In this document: positions 1 to 10,090 of the stretch, in pieces
How the letters are laid out: the number at the start of each line of letters is the position of its first letter
How positions within the stretch are numbered: position 1 is the stretch's first letter
Assembly (NCBI RefSeq): GCF_002994745.2
Contig: NC_037090.1
Location: 32,470,501-32,534,500, forward strand
Direction: 5' to 3'
Length of the DNA: 64,000 nt
Source of the DNA: Rosa chinensis
Lineage: Eukaryota; Streptophyta; Magnoliopsida; Rosales; Rosaceae
Translations under genes and position numbers: made by a program
The notes under the pieces: generated by a model
Databases searched by the model: none
What the model was told of the DNA's origin: nothing
The model's input: only the letters and a program-made list of their open reading frames with translations

Positions 1-330
1 CATGGCATCAGCAGTTGAACCCATTCGATTGATACCAATCTGATCTAATCTGCCATCTTTAGCATACATTCATGTTCATATTTGAGGTTGGTGAAGTTAA
101 AGCAAAGCTACCCATATACGTTTTGGTTAGAATTGATTGTTTATCAAGAATCAATGAAATCAAAGACTCTGCTTTATTTTCTTTTTTGCTCTTCTGGGTT
201 TGGTTTCAAGTCAGAGGAGAGGCTGAAGGCATTCAAGTTTTCAACTGGGTACTACGATACTGGTGGCAATGGTGGAAGAGGGGTGTAGAGAAAAATTTTG
301 GGTGTCCACAGTAATTGGTGGTGTTGCATT
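1..330 (+). other. Unrecognised short ORF region at window edge
   Basis: An open stretch at 82-288 (68 codons) could be the 3' end of a gene entering from the left, but I recognise no domain and the alternative frame at 72-314 is equally open. A T-rich stretch with no further coding signal follows to about 630. It is just as likely to be non-coding. Confidence 0.15.
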
Positions 331-635
331 CACATGTGTGTTTTTTCTTTTCTTTTCCCTTCATCATACTTGAAGAAACAGATTTACCCTTCAAAATATG
401 CCAAGTGGCATGCCCAATAACGGCGTTAGTGACGGCGTGTATATGAAGTAGGTCGGGTTTAAAAGTCCATGTATTTATGTTGGGTTGTATAAACGTTGGC
501 CACTTTAATTCGGAGTAACCTTAAGTTCATGTACTATATATTCTTAAAAATTTTCCTTAAAAAAAAAAAGATAGAAAAGAAAAAAAAAGAGAAAAAGAAA
601 GGGAGATGGTTATGGATATGTAACAGACTTAAGGT

Positions 636-1011
636 AATTTTATTTTACCTCCGTAACATTTACATTTAAATCAGTTGTAGCCCTACACTTTTAATTTCAC
701 CACATGTACCGTATGCTCTCCAATTTGATCAATCATGTCCAATAATTCATTTTTTTGTTAGGTATTTTGTAAATTGAAAATGTGGCTCTAATGGGCTTCA
801 TTGGAAGATGACGATTCACTAATGTGGCATGCAAAATTATATCGTACGTAACTACAATTTCAAAATACATCACACAATAGTTGACAAAAAAGTCAAGGAT
901 TAGACAACATTGATTGAAATGGGTAAGTACAAGGGCACTCGTGATGAAATTAAAAGTGCAGGGACACAAATGATTTAGGGTCTAAAGATCAGGGAGGTAA
1001 AATGAAATTTT
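636..1011. mobile_element. Small TIR element (MITE-like)
   Basis: The left end (ATTTTATTTTACCTCC, then text ending in CACTTTTAATTTCACCA) and the reverse complement of the right end (ATTTCATTTTACCTCC, then CACTTTTAATTTCATCA) match over roughly 65 bp with several mismatches. There is no coding capacity. I could not settle a target-site duplication, so the edges are approximate and the superfamily is open. Confidence 0.55.
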
Positions 1012-1227
1012 AAATGAAGATGGAGAGAAACAAACCTAGGGCAAGGAAGATCTATGCTCCGCACCTTACCAATTGTACCACAGAGGCGCATATACATATG
1101 TTAGTATATGTTTTTTTAAAATAAATATATGTTCTCATTGTTATGTATTCGAAATTGGGGGGCCTTTGAAACCAGAGGCCATGTGCAACCGCACCAGCTG
1201 CACATCCTCAGAGCTACCCATGTTAGA

Positions 1228-1662
1228 ACACAAGAATCGTCATTTATTAGACATAGCATGATCATTATTTTTTGGTGCCAATATGCCTAAGTATTTGTGG
1301 GTTGAAGCAGTTCAAATTGCCTCACATGATATTAGTGTCCTTCAGGGTCATATTCCATTTGAAGTCATGTCTATCCACGTCACTATCTCATCATTCCATA
1401 AGCTTTCAACCGGTGTCTTTGGATCTATTGCATTTGTCCACATACCTAAAAATTAGATGTCAAAGTTGGATGTCCAGGCCTTGAAGTGTCTGTTTGTGGG
1501 TTATGGCTCTCATTAGGAGGGCTATAATTGCTATCACCCACCCACATGAATTTCTATGTCACTATGGATGTGACTTTCAATGAAGACATGTGTTATTTTT
1601 TGCCTCACCAACACTTATCTTCATGGGGAGAATGAATATTTTGAAGAGATGTTTGTTGGTGG
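1228..1662 (+). pseudogene. Ty1/copia integrase C-terminal fragment (left part)
   Basis: In shifting plus-strand frames this reads as the end of a copia integrase and the following hinge. Recognisable pieces are VLQGHIPFEVM, IPSFHKLSTGVFGSIAFVHI-like text and a FVGYGSH-like segment, with in-frame stops where the family has glutamine. It is closely similar to 27,940-28,385 in this window, so both derive from one copia family. A hAT-type element splits it at 1,663, and the remainder continues at 2,374. It is a dead relic with no LTRs attached. Confidence 0.7.
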
Positions 1663-2365
1663 TAGGGATGGCAATGGGGAGGGTAGGGTAAGGGGATTAA
1701 ATTACCATCCCCATACCCAACTTTATTCCCCATCCCCTTATCCGCCCCAATCCTCATAATAAGAAACTAGGGATTCCCCGTCCCCGTCCCTATTGGGGAT
1801 TAGGTTCCCGTACCCGCCCCAATCCCCGTTAACAATATTATTAATTTATTATATAAAAATTCATACAAATAATTATTGATCGTAAAATATGAAGTTAAAA
1901 TCAAATATCAACATAAAATAAACTTTTTTTATTTCAATTAAACAAAAACAAATACAAGTCTCGCTTAAAAAAGAACAATAAAAGTCTGCATTCGACAAAA
2001 AAATTCCACAATCAACTACTTAGTGTAACCTAACAACTTACTCATTTACTCCAACAAGGTGAATTGAATAATATCAAAAATATATTGACAGAATTTAAAT
2101 ATTGGCAAAAGGATGAAGTTTACATAGATATTTATTTATAAATAATATCAAAAAAATATATAATATATATATATATATATTTTAGATAATTCTTATTGGG
2201 TGGGTATGGGAATGGGGATCAAAATACCATCCCCGCCCCGTACCGATTTCAGAATTCGAATATTGGGGATCCCCATCCCCATTGCCCGATTTCCCCCGAA
2301 TTTCTTCCCATTAGGGTCAAATACCCGATGGGTACCCTACCCGATGGGGATTATTGCCATCCCTA
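1663..2365. mobile_element. hAT-type non-autonomous element with 8-bp TSD
   Basis: The ends are perfect short inverted repeats: TAGGGATGGCAAT on the left and ATTGCCATCCCTA on the right. Sub-terminal regions are rich in GGGGAT/ATCCCC motifs, and the middle is AT-rich with an (AT)n run near 2,156-2,180. The 8-bp direct repeat GTTGGTGG occurs at 1,655-1,662 and 2,366-2,373. An 8-bp duplication and this terminus are typical of hAT elements. It has no transposase and sits inside the copia relic. Confidence 0.9.
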
Positions 2366-2373
2366 GTTGGTGG

Positions 2374-2545
2374 AGCAATGAAAAGAATCTACTGAGGTCC
2401 AAGATTCGATTGATCAAAGTGTTCGAATCGACAGAGCCAGAAAAGTCCAGTAGAATCATAGATCAGTTGACGTCCCTAGTTTTGATCAGTTGATTTTAGA
2501 AACCAACAACGTCGACCAGTCGAACACGGTTGTTGACTGGTCGAT
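2374..2545 (+). pseudogene. Ty1/copia relic, right part after the hAT insertion
   Basis: Once the hAT element and one target copy are disregarded, this stretch follows directly on the copia relic ending at 1,662. It looks like the poorly conserved hinge between integrase and reverse transcriptase. No intact frame remains, and the relic fades out before the NMD3-like leader at about 2,560. Confidence 0.45.
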
Positions 2546-2558
2546 GACTTAAACTATT

Positions 2559-5080
2559 TGTTCTCTTTCAATTCTTCGTCCACTCCAGCCGCACCCGGCA
2601 ACACCTCTTCGCCTCTTTTCGGTATGTCTACTTTCCATTTTCCTGTTTCTCATCTCATATTACAGTACTTGGGGATTGCTTTTGATATGATCACTGTTGG
2701 GTTTATTTCGGTTTCTGTATTTTGTGTTAATTTTGACTCCTATATCTTTTTGGGGTTTATTTCGAACTTTCAGCTGCTATTGTTCTAGTCTTTTGATTTG
2801 TTTTCACTTTCAGTTGAAAAATATTTGTGTTGATGGTAGTTGTAGCTACAACCCAATTGCGTTTTTCTCCGTGAAATCCTAGTGTTATGAGTTTGATGTA
2901 TGAATTGCCTTTACCGTCGTTGTGTGAGTGTTCGAGGTTTGGAATCTCTAGTTAATTTAGTCAAATATTTCTTCGGCAAAGAAAAAACAAGACAGGAGAA
3001 ATGTATGCAGGTGTTTTAGTTCATACTTTTGCTCCAGACATTTTTGACCTCTCATGGCATTCTGACTTGGCAGAGGCACTTTAAAATAAACACTAACAGT
3101 TCTTTTTGTGTGTTTCGTTCAACAGCAATGGATATAGATACTGGTATGTTTACGGTTCCTCAAACTGTTGGCAGCGTACTGTGTTGCAAATGTGGTATTC
3201 ACATGGCACCAAATGCTGCCAATATGTGCGTCAAGTGTTTGCGCTCTAAAGTTGGGGAAATTCTAGTGTAGTGGTGGGTATCTCATACCCAAATTTACAA
3301 AAGTGAGAACAAATTGTTGTTGTCAAAGTTGTAATTTGAGTTATACTTTGTGTAATCTTAGTTTTAATAATGGTAATTACACATCTTACGACATTTTACA
3401 AGTTTTTGAACAAATTCGTTGTCAACGTTGTAATCTTAGTTCTAATAATGGTAATTACACCACTTACAACATTTTTACAAGATTTTGAACAAATTCGTTG
3501 TCAATGTTGTAATTTTTGTTTAACTATATGTAAATAGTGTAAATGAATATGCTAACTTTTGTTCTCAATATTGTAATTTTGGTTCAAATACTTGTAAATT
3601 TTTGTTCAAATAGTTGTAAATGAGGGTATCTCATACCCACCAGTACACACTAGCTTGTCTCCTGAAGTTGACATTACTGAAGGTTTGCAGGAGCATGTGA
3701 CTATTGTGCATTGCCCCGAATGTGATACCTACTTTCAGCCTCTGAGAACTTGGATTAAAGCCCAACTAGAATCGAAAGAGTTGCTAACTTTCTGTGTGAA
3801 GAGACTGAAGAACTTGAATAAAATTACGTTGGTTCATGCTGAATCAGTAACCTCACTCCAAGAGGATCAAGGTTAAGTTGGTTGTTCAGAAGGAGGTTCT
3901 TAATGGAGCAATACTTGAGCAATCGTATACTGTTGAGTATGTTCAGCAAGAACATATGTGTGAGTCTTGTGCGAGAGTCTAGGCCAACCCTGACTAGTGG
4001 GTTGTAGCTGTACAGCTCCGTTAGCATGTTTCTCACAGACGCACATTTTTCTATCTGGAGCAGCTGATTCTGAAGCATGGTGCTGTTGCCAGTGCCATAA
4101 AGATTACACAGATGGACCAATGTATCGATTTCTTTTTCTCAACCCGGAGTCATGGTGTAAAATTTGTGGGTAAAGTTGCTCCAGTAAGGAGTTGTAATGA
4201 CAAACAGCTTGTTTTGCCAGGATTCTAAAAGTAATACTTATCAAGTTATCATTACAAGTATACATTCTCAGTTGAAATCTCCCCCATTTGCCGTGAGGAT
4301 TTGATCTTTTTGCCACCCAAGGTTAGATCTAGTTTTGGGAATCTTGGTCCTCTAATGATTTGCACTAAAGTGACAAACAACATTGCTTTGCTTCATCCTT
4401 TGACCTTGAGGCATTGTTTCTTGGATGCTGATCAATATTGGAGGTTAACCTTTAAGTCTCTACAAACGAGCCGGGAGTTAGTGGAGTATATAGTGCTCGA
4501 TGTAGAGATGGTTTCATTCGAAGTTATTGTTGGTGGCACAAGGTATGCTTTAGCTGATGCACAAGTTGCCCGTGTGTCTGATTTTGGGAAGAATGACACT
4601 ATTTTCAACATAAAAATACATATAGGCCATCTTTTAAACCTTGGGGATTATGCTCTTGGTTATGACTTATATGGGGCAAACAGTAATGATGAGGAACTAG
4701 ACAAGTATAAGGGTCTAGTCATTCCAGATGTAATTTTGATAAAGAAGAGCTATGAAGAAAAGCACCTGAAGAAGCGTGCAAAGCCTTGTGCATGGATGCT
4801 TAAATCCCTAGCCATGGAAGTGGATGCTAAAGGTAGAGGCGCGCTAGAAAAGGAGGCCTTAGAGTATGAACAGTTCTTGAAAGATCTGGAAGAGAATCCT
4901 GACTTCAGGTTCAATATTGATTTGTACTGTGATGAAGAATACCAGCCATCAGAGATAGCATCTATGACCGATGGGGAAGATGCACCTTCTGTGCCCTTTG
5001 ATGAGTTGCTTGCCGACATGGATAACCTCAAATTAAGAGAGTATGAAGATGATGAGGACAGTGGCAGCATGAGGGAATAA
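2559..5080 (+). pseudogene. NMD3: NMD3-like pseudogene (60S ribosomal subunit export adaptor)
   Basis: NMD3 binds the nascent 60S subunit and links it to CRM1/exportin for nuclear export. The start at 3,128 opens an N-terminal zinc-binding part with CCKCG and MCVKCLRS pairs. The text continues at 3,662 with EVDITEGLQEH, HCPECDTYFQP and RTWIKAQLESKELLTFC, and ends in a 260-codon open stretch (4,301-5,080) with YIVLDVEMVS, DYALGYDLYGANSND and an acidic tail. The pseudogene call rests on a MITE in the coding sequence at 3,255-3,661, a frameshift near 3,850, and in-frame stops at 3,980, 3,995, 4,022, 4,226 and 4,232. A probable 5'-UTR intron (donor GT at 2,622, acceptor AG ending 3,125) shows that it is not a processed retrocopy. 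The family identity was recognised from motifs, not from a search. Confidence 0.85.
3255..3661. mobile_element. Mutator-like MITE inserted in the NMD3-like coding sequence
   Basis: The terminal inverted repeats carry CTAGTGT and TGGTGGGTATCTCATACCC near both ends. The 9-bp flanks CTAAAGTTG (3,246-3,254) and CTGAAGTTG (3,662-3,670) differ by one base and fit a Mutator-type target duplication. The interior is an AT-rich set of imperfect repeats on the theme AATTCGTTGTCAA(A/C)GTTGTAAT, seen about four times. Confidence 0.75.
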
Positions 5081-5689
5081 AAGAAGTAGAGTAAGAAATA
5101 TGTTTTTATCGTAATAAAACCGAAATCGAAAATTATCGAAAAAGTTGATTTGGTTTTGGTAAATACCGAATCTATCGATTATCTAAATATTAGCTTTATA
5201 TACTATGGTTTTCAATACACATACATGTATATTAAGAAATAAACATAAAATTTTTCATAATAGTATGAACATTACTACATATACTACATTAATAGTACAT
5301 GTATTTTAAGTAACTTAGTTAAAGATGGTTAAATAACCTAGTTTTATTGAAAATGACTCAAATTTGATGTCATATATACAAAAGAAAACTATAATTAGAA
5401 GATGAGTACAAAGTTTATGACTATAAAATTGAAGAACCTAGTTTTGTTCATTCTAATTTTAATTACAAAGAATTAGTTGTTCTAAAGTTGGTAATACCGA
5501 AAACCGAAATACCGAATTTGGTAGTTATGATTAAAAACCGAAAATTTTGGTTGGTAATTGGTAGCTCAATTTTGAAACCGAAAGCTTTGGTTTTGAAGTT
5601 GGTAATATCTATAACAGATTCGAATCGATCAAGTGACAGCCCTAATCTATACGCATAGACATCGTCAGCAAAGAAATGATCGATTATTT
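5081..5689. repeat. AT-rich remnant of a hAT-like element (ACCGAAA motifs)
   Basis: There are no genes. Both margins are rich in ACCGAAA/TTTCGGT motifs, and the right side ends in GTGACAGCCCTA near 5,643, a terminus common in plant hAT MITEs. No matching left terminus (TAGGGCTGTCAC) is visible, so this is probably a truncated copy inserted just behind the NMD3-like pseudogene. Confidence 0.4.
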
Positions 5690-5706
5690 AAAGGAGACTC
5701 CTATTG

Positions 5707-6745
5707 GATACTATTATTACTTTACTTTTCTAGTGAGAGAAACTCTGTCTTCTCTCTAAAAACCTCAGCTCTCCAGCTTTCCCCTTCCTCCCCCCCTTTC
5801 TTGCTAGATCTAGATCACTCCGATCTGGATCTTTGGCTTGAAAGTAGGGGGAGATATTTTTCCTCTTTGTGAGGCTTTTCCCTACCCTTCTCGTGGTGGA
5901 TCTCCACTGCCCCGGCGGTGACAAGTACGATTTCCCTTTTGCTTTTTCTTTCCTTTCCTTCCCAGATCCCCTCTTCCAACCCTTTCTAATCTTTCATTTT
6001 TAGCATACCCATCTCTACCATCCCCCCTGTTCTTCTATCTTCTTCACCCTCCACACCATCCCTCTTCCTTCTCATGTCCTTCCCATCATTTCTCTCTTTA
6101 CTTTTTCTTTCCTTCTCTTTGTCTCAAATCTCTGATTCTTCATGGTTAAGATGCACATCCTCCTCACCCACTGGACTCCACTTCACCGATCGCTCCATGG
6201 TCCATCGGAGCTCCGTCGTCGGCGTCGCTTGGATTGTCTGTTTAAACGGAATTTTCCTGTTACCGCGCATAAACCCATTGATTACGGTAGTGCAACAAGG
6301 GTCTGCACGATCTTCAGCTGTCTGTCCCTTTGATCCCTCTGCGGATCGGTCTCCTTCTCCTCTTCTTTTCTTCTTTTTTTCTTCTGTTTTGGTTACTGTG
6401 TTTGTTTCTGAGGATGTTTTGTATGGTTTAGAGATTTGGGTTATGGAGATATCTCGATGGGGTCTATGTTGCTGTTCTTGCACAAGATTGTTTTGGTTGG
6501 ACTCCAAGTTTTCGCTGGTCGATCTGGTGACGTTTCTGTGTCACCTTTGGGGTTGGTTGGTGGCGGCGTTGTCGTCACTACATCATCTCTCTTCGTTAGA
6601 TCTATACTGTGGTTGAAGCTTGTAGGGCTGTTTGTTTTTGTGTTGTTGGTTTTTTTTCTTTGGGCCCGTTTTGGGTCTTTTGATTGTAATATTGTAGTTC
6701 TTGTTTGAATAAAAATCTTCTCATCGCCAAAAAAAGAAAAAGAAA
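5707..6745 (+). mobile_element. Poly(A)-tailed retroposon with 17-bp TSD
   Basis: A 17-bp direct repeat with one mismatch (AAAGGAGACTCCTATTG at 5,690-5,706; AAAGGAGACTCCCATTG at 6,746-6,762) brackets about 1.04 kb. The block has a pyrimidine-rich 5' part, an AATAAA signal at 6,708-6,713 and an A-rich tail at 6,729-6,745. These are hallmarks of target-primed reverse transcription. No endonuclease or reverse transcriptase can be read. An open frame at 6,074-6,616 is low-complexity and hydrophobic and resembles no known protein. It may be a non-autonomous LINE derivative or a retrocopy of an untranslated transcript. Confidence 0.75.
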
Positions 6746-6898
6746 AAAGGAGACTCCCATTGCAGCACCATTCTTAGCTCATTTCAACAAAGCAAAAATG
6801 TCTTAAACACGAAAGTGTTTCTTTTAGTGCACTAAATGTTATTAATTTCAACTGTTTTGGGTCGGTTTTCTTAGAGGCTCTTATATTAATTAATTAAT

Positions 6899-7125
6899 TT
6901 TTTTTTTTTTTTAGGGGAAAGACGTCAAACTTTTATTAATGAAATCAAATCATACAATGGTTAGCAACACAGTTACTGATACTAGAGGGAATCTGACCAC
7001 TCCAAGATAAATCTAGACTAGAATTAAGAGTCAACTTAGCTAACATATGCGCAACTGAATTAGACTCTCTAAAAACATGAGTAAAGAAAGAACTCGGTAA
7101 AGAAGCTTGGAAAAAAGAAATTGTT
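6899..7125 (-). pseudogene. LINE 3' end, RNase H C-terminal fragment
   Basis: On the minus strand the text reads VFRESNSVAHMLAKLTLNSS, the usual C-terminal part of the RNase H domain of plant L1-type LINEs. A poly(A) tail follows, seen on the plus strand as a T run at 6,899-6,912. Only the last 200 bp or so survive, as in a strongly 5'-truncated insertion. It lies in unit 1 of the tandem duplication. Confidence 0.65.
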
Positions 7126-7534
7126 TTCTTTTTTCTTTTCTAGTTTTTCTTATATAAAAAAAAATGTTTTGACACAAATTAAATAAGGGAATGGATGTTC
7201 TTAACATAACCTTTGCCTAGGTTTGAAATTTCTTATCAGTTTCGCCATAGATTTTTTATACAATCCTGAATTTTTGGTCAAATCATGTAATATTTTAGTA
7301 CTATCACTAGCAGTACTCGAATAAATTGAGACCGGACAAACTAGTACCAAGATTTCAAAATTGTGATAGTCTTTCTTTTAGTGCTCTATATGTTATTAAT
7401 TTCGACCGCTTTGGGTCGGATTGCCTTAGAAGCTCTTATATTTAACATTATTTTCTTTTTCATTTCTAGTTTTTCTTATATAAAAAAAATGTCACTGACA
7501 CAAATTAAATAAGGGAATGGATGTACTTGTCTTA

Positions 7535-8015
7535 TTATTATTATTATTTTTGAACAAAGGGCTGGTGCTGCTGCCTTCAAGCCTTGATTAATGAAACCGT
7601 CGAATACAAGAGGGGGACATTGAGCCTAAACCCTTTATTACAATAGGCATCTAGAGTACATCCTGAAATAATATCATGAGTCTCTATTAAACAATTGTAT
7701 TCAAATACGCACCAATTAGCAAAGAACGCGCTCCAGACTGTTCTATTTGCTTCCCAGCGGTGTCACAACGGAAAGATAACTCGATCTGCAACTCGAATAC
7801 AGCATAGCATAATATCCATTCTCATAGCTTTCCCATCATGTTGCCACTGGAAAATACATCCAGTGACACCAAGTTTCACCCTGCCACTAGGAGGTAGCGA
7901 CCATTTGACAAAGCAAGGAACTCGCAGCCTACCCAGAGCAGACAAGGCACTTTGAGTGCACACACAGGCACAAAGCCCGACTAACCCTACACAACTAACA
8001 TAGGAACTTATTACT
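7535..8015 (-). pseudogene. LINE 3' end, degenerate RNase H fragment
   Basis: The minus strand carries KWSLPPSGRVKLGVTG, resembling the start of plant LINE RNase H (usually P-GRVK-N-DG), followed by decayed text and a 3' end at a (TTA)n/T-rich stretch on the plus strand. It matches 13,375-13,800 in sequence (for example TTTCACCCTGCCACTAGGAGG in both), so two copies of one LINE family are present. The catalytic aspartate of the first RNase H motif appears replaced. Confidence 0.55.
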
Positions 8016-8270
8016 CAGATTTAACATTGTTTTCGTTTTTTCTTTTCTAGTTTTTCTTATAAAAAAAATGTCACTGACACAAATTAAATAAGGGAATGGA
8101 TGTCCTTGTAATAACCTTGCGCAGGTTTGAAATTTTTTATTAGTTTCGTCATAGATTTTTTATACAATCCTAAATTTTAGGTCAAATCATGTAATATTTT
8201 AGTACTATCACCAGCAATACTCGAATAAATTGCAATCAGACAAACTAGTACCAAGCTTTCAAAATTGACT

Positions 8271-8514
8271 AGATCATGATTTAAAGCTTGAAGCTTGAAA
8301 AAAGAAGTAGAGTCTTCGATATGGTCACCGTGCCGTGTGTGGTATGGCAGACCAATCAAAGGTGAGTGTGGAATATTTTCGAAATTTCCTGGGACAATCA
8401 TTGCAGCGGTGCGTGAGGGATATTTTCAAAATTTTACGGAACAATTGCAAACACAATATGTGCATAAAATTTTCAATAGAAAAATTCTGTGCTACCTGAT
8501 ATGGCGGCTTCAAC
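8271..8514. other. Unassigned spacer
   Basis: I see no gene or repeat structure here. Short frames exist on both strands but none resembles a known protein. Confidence 0.3.
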
Positions 8515-9160
8515 CATGAAGGTTCCTACGTCTAAATTTCATCAAGATGACGCAAAAAAAAAAAATCCAACCGCCCCAAACCGTCTGTTTGTTAATTTGT
8601 CAAATATTCTAGAGGCTAGAACAGTACGTTGCTAGGGTTTCTTAATTGGGAAGTTAGATAGCTGTTGACCGTGAGACGCACGTACGTGGTAGCTAAATCC
8701 AGTCCCCGCCGCTTTCTTTTACTTGGACGACGTTGCTCATTATTGGTCGATGATCATGATTTGCATAAGAAGATAAAAAGAAGGTCGGTTAAGAATGTAG
8801 AGAACGTGATATCATCAGAGACATTCAGATTTGTTTTCCAAAATTATATGCATGGGACAATTAGAAAGAATGGGGAAAATTAAGAGCACAGGAGATGTTA
8901 ATTTCTAATGATCGAAAACCTGGAATATAACGATTGACTTTGTAGTCATACTTCACATGGAAAACAAAATTGTTGTCTGTTTTTTTTCCTTTATAATTTT
9001 TTTGGAGCTGAATTGTAAACAATACACATCCTAATCGAGCATTCTGGATCAATGTGTAGTATTTCTACATATCGACGAAGGTCACTTAGAGTAGGTATGA
9101 CAATTTCTTTCGTACAACAGTGCTAATCGTTTTTAAAAGTCTGATCCTTCTTGAAATAAA
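8515..9160. repeat. Segmental duplication, left copy, block 1
   Basis: It aligns by eye with 17,225-17,865. Shared landmarks include AATTTCATCAAGATGACGCA-like text, GAGACGCACGTACGTGGTAG, GAACGTGATATCATCAGAGA-like text and ATACACATCCTAATCGAGCA. Substitutions and small indels are frequent. W-box cores TTGACC (8,665-8,670) and TTGACT (8,934-8,939) occupy the same relative places as in the right copy. The block is non-coding and corresponds to distal upstream sequence of the WRKY gene. Confidence 0.85.
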
Positions 9161-9166
9161 AAAATA

Positions 9167-9901
9167 GGGTGGTGCTATTCACACACCCATTTTCTCTATT
9201 CACACACCTTCTCAATTTTCCTATTACTTTAATTCAATTTGTTTTTACACCCTCTCTTGTAATTATGTTTCCTTCTCTTTTTTCTATTCGGCAAGTCAAT
9301 CATGAATCAAATATTATTATACAATAAATCAATTTTGTTTTACCTATATAAATGAAGGAAAAATATTATGTTCATTAAGTGGAATGAACTATATTATTAC
9401 ACAAGGAATATATTTCCTAGGTAATTACGTTCATCAATCTAAATTGCAAAGTTTGTTCTCATACAAGTAGCAGGGATAAGAAGTATGTTTTACTCCTTTG
9501 TTTTCTCGGGTTCCAATATTGCACCTAGCTTATTTGAGTTTCTCGTCTCTTATAGATTGGTAATAAGCCATTTTCAAATACGGTATGCAAATTTGGGAAT
9601 TTCTAGGTACAAAAAAAAAAAAAACGGAGTATAGTTCAAAATTAATTGTTTGAACAAGGCTTACCTGAGGAGCTAGACAAATGCAGACACATGCATAATC
9701 AATGGTATGAAACTCTTAAAATTGATTTATTGTATAATGATATTTGATTCATGATTGACTTGCCAAATAGAAAAAAGAAAAAGAAACATATTTACAAGAG
9801 AGGGTAGTTAGGGTAATTTGTAAAAACAAATTGAATTAAATTAATAGGAAAATTGAGGGGGTGTGTGAATAGAGAAAATGGGTGTGTGAATAGCACCACC
9901 C
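9167..9901. mobile_element. Foldback-type MITE with long terminal inverted repeats
   Basis: The left end GGGTGGTGCTATTCACACAC matches the reverse complement of the right end, and the match extends, with gaps, over about 170 bp to the ATTATTATACAATAAATCAA region. The 8-bp AAAAAATA lies on both sides, although the site is A-rich and the duplication length is uncertain. It interrupts the left copy of the WRKY upstream duplication. It has no coding capacity and would fold into a long hairpin. Confidence 0.85.
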
Positions 9902-10090
9902 AAAAAATACTATGAATATCAATAAGAAATTTAATTTAAAGTTTTTCTTTTAAATTACAAGGCATCGTCGTTTGAGCTAAGACTATCAAAACGATGTTAT
10001 TTTGTGATTTTTGCTTCAGTATATATATTTTTTTTTTGAAAGTGCATGAAACCAAAATCTTTCGAATTTTTGTTCCCCATCTTGTTTGGT
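9902..10090. other. Spacer inside duplicated region
   Basis: This AT-rich stretch has no counterpart that I can align in the right copy and no gene. Confidence 0.3.

Larger units (their letters stand above)
6820..8270. repeat. Direct tandem duplication, each copy carrying a LINE fragment
   Basis: Unit 1 (about 6,820-7,368) and unit 2 (about 7,369-8,270) share their left text (TTCTTTTAGTGC, then TGTTATTAATTTC and TTGGGTCGG), their middle (CAAATTAAATAAGGGAATGG) and their right text (TTTTATACAATCCT, then GGTCAAATCATGTAATATTT, ending CTAGTACCAAG). Each unit contains a different minus-strand LINE 3' fragment. In unit 2 about 85 bp around CACAAATTAAATAAGGGAAT occurs on both sides of the fragment (about 7,440-7,527 and 8,020-8,112). 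There is no coding content of its own. Confidence 0.8.

Noticed and set aside
3128..5080. Functional NMD3 gene
   Set aside because: A MITE, a frameshift and five in-frame stops interrupt the conserved central part.
6074..6616. 180-codon frame
   Set aside because: Its hydrophobic, Ser/Phe-rich composition follows the pyrimidine-rich strand bias of a retroposon; there is no recognisable domain.
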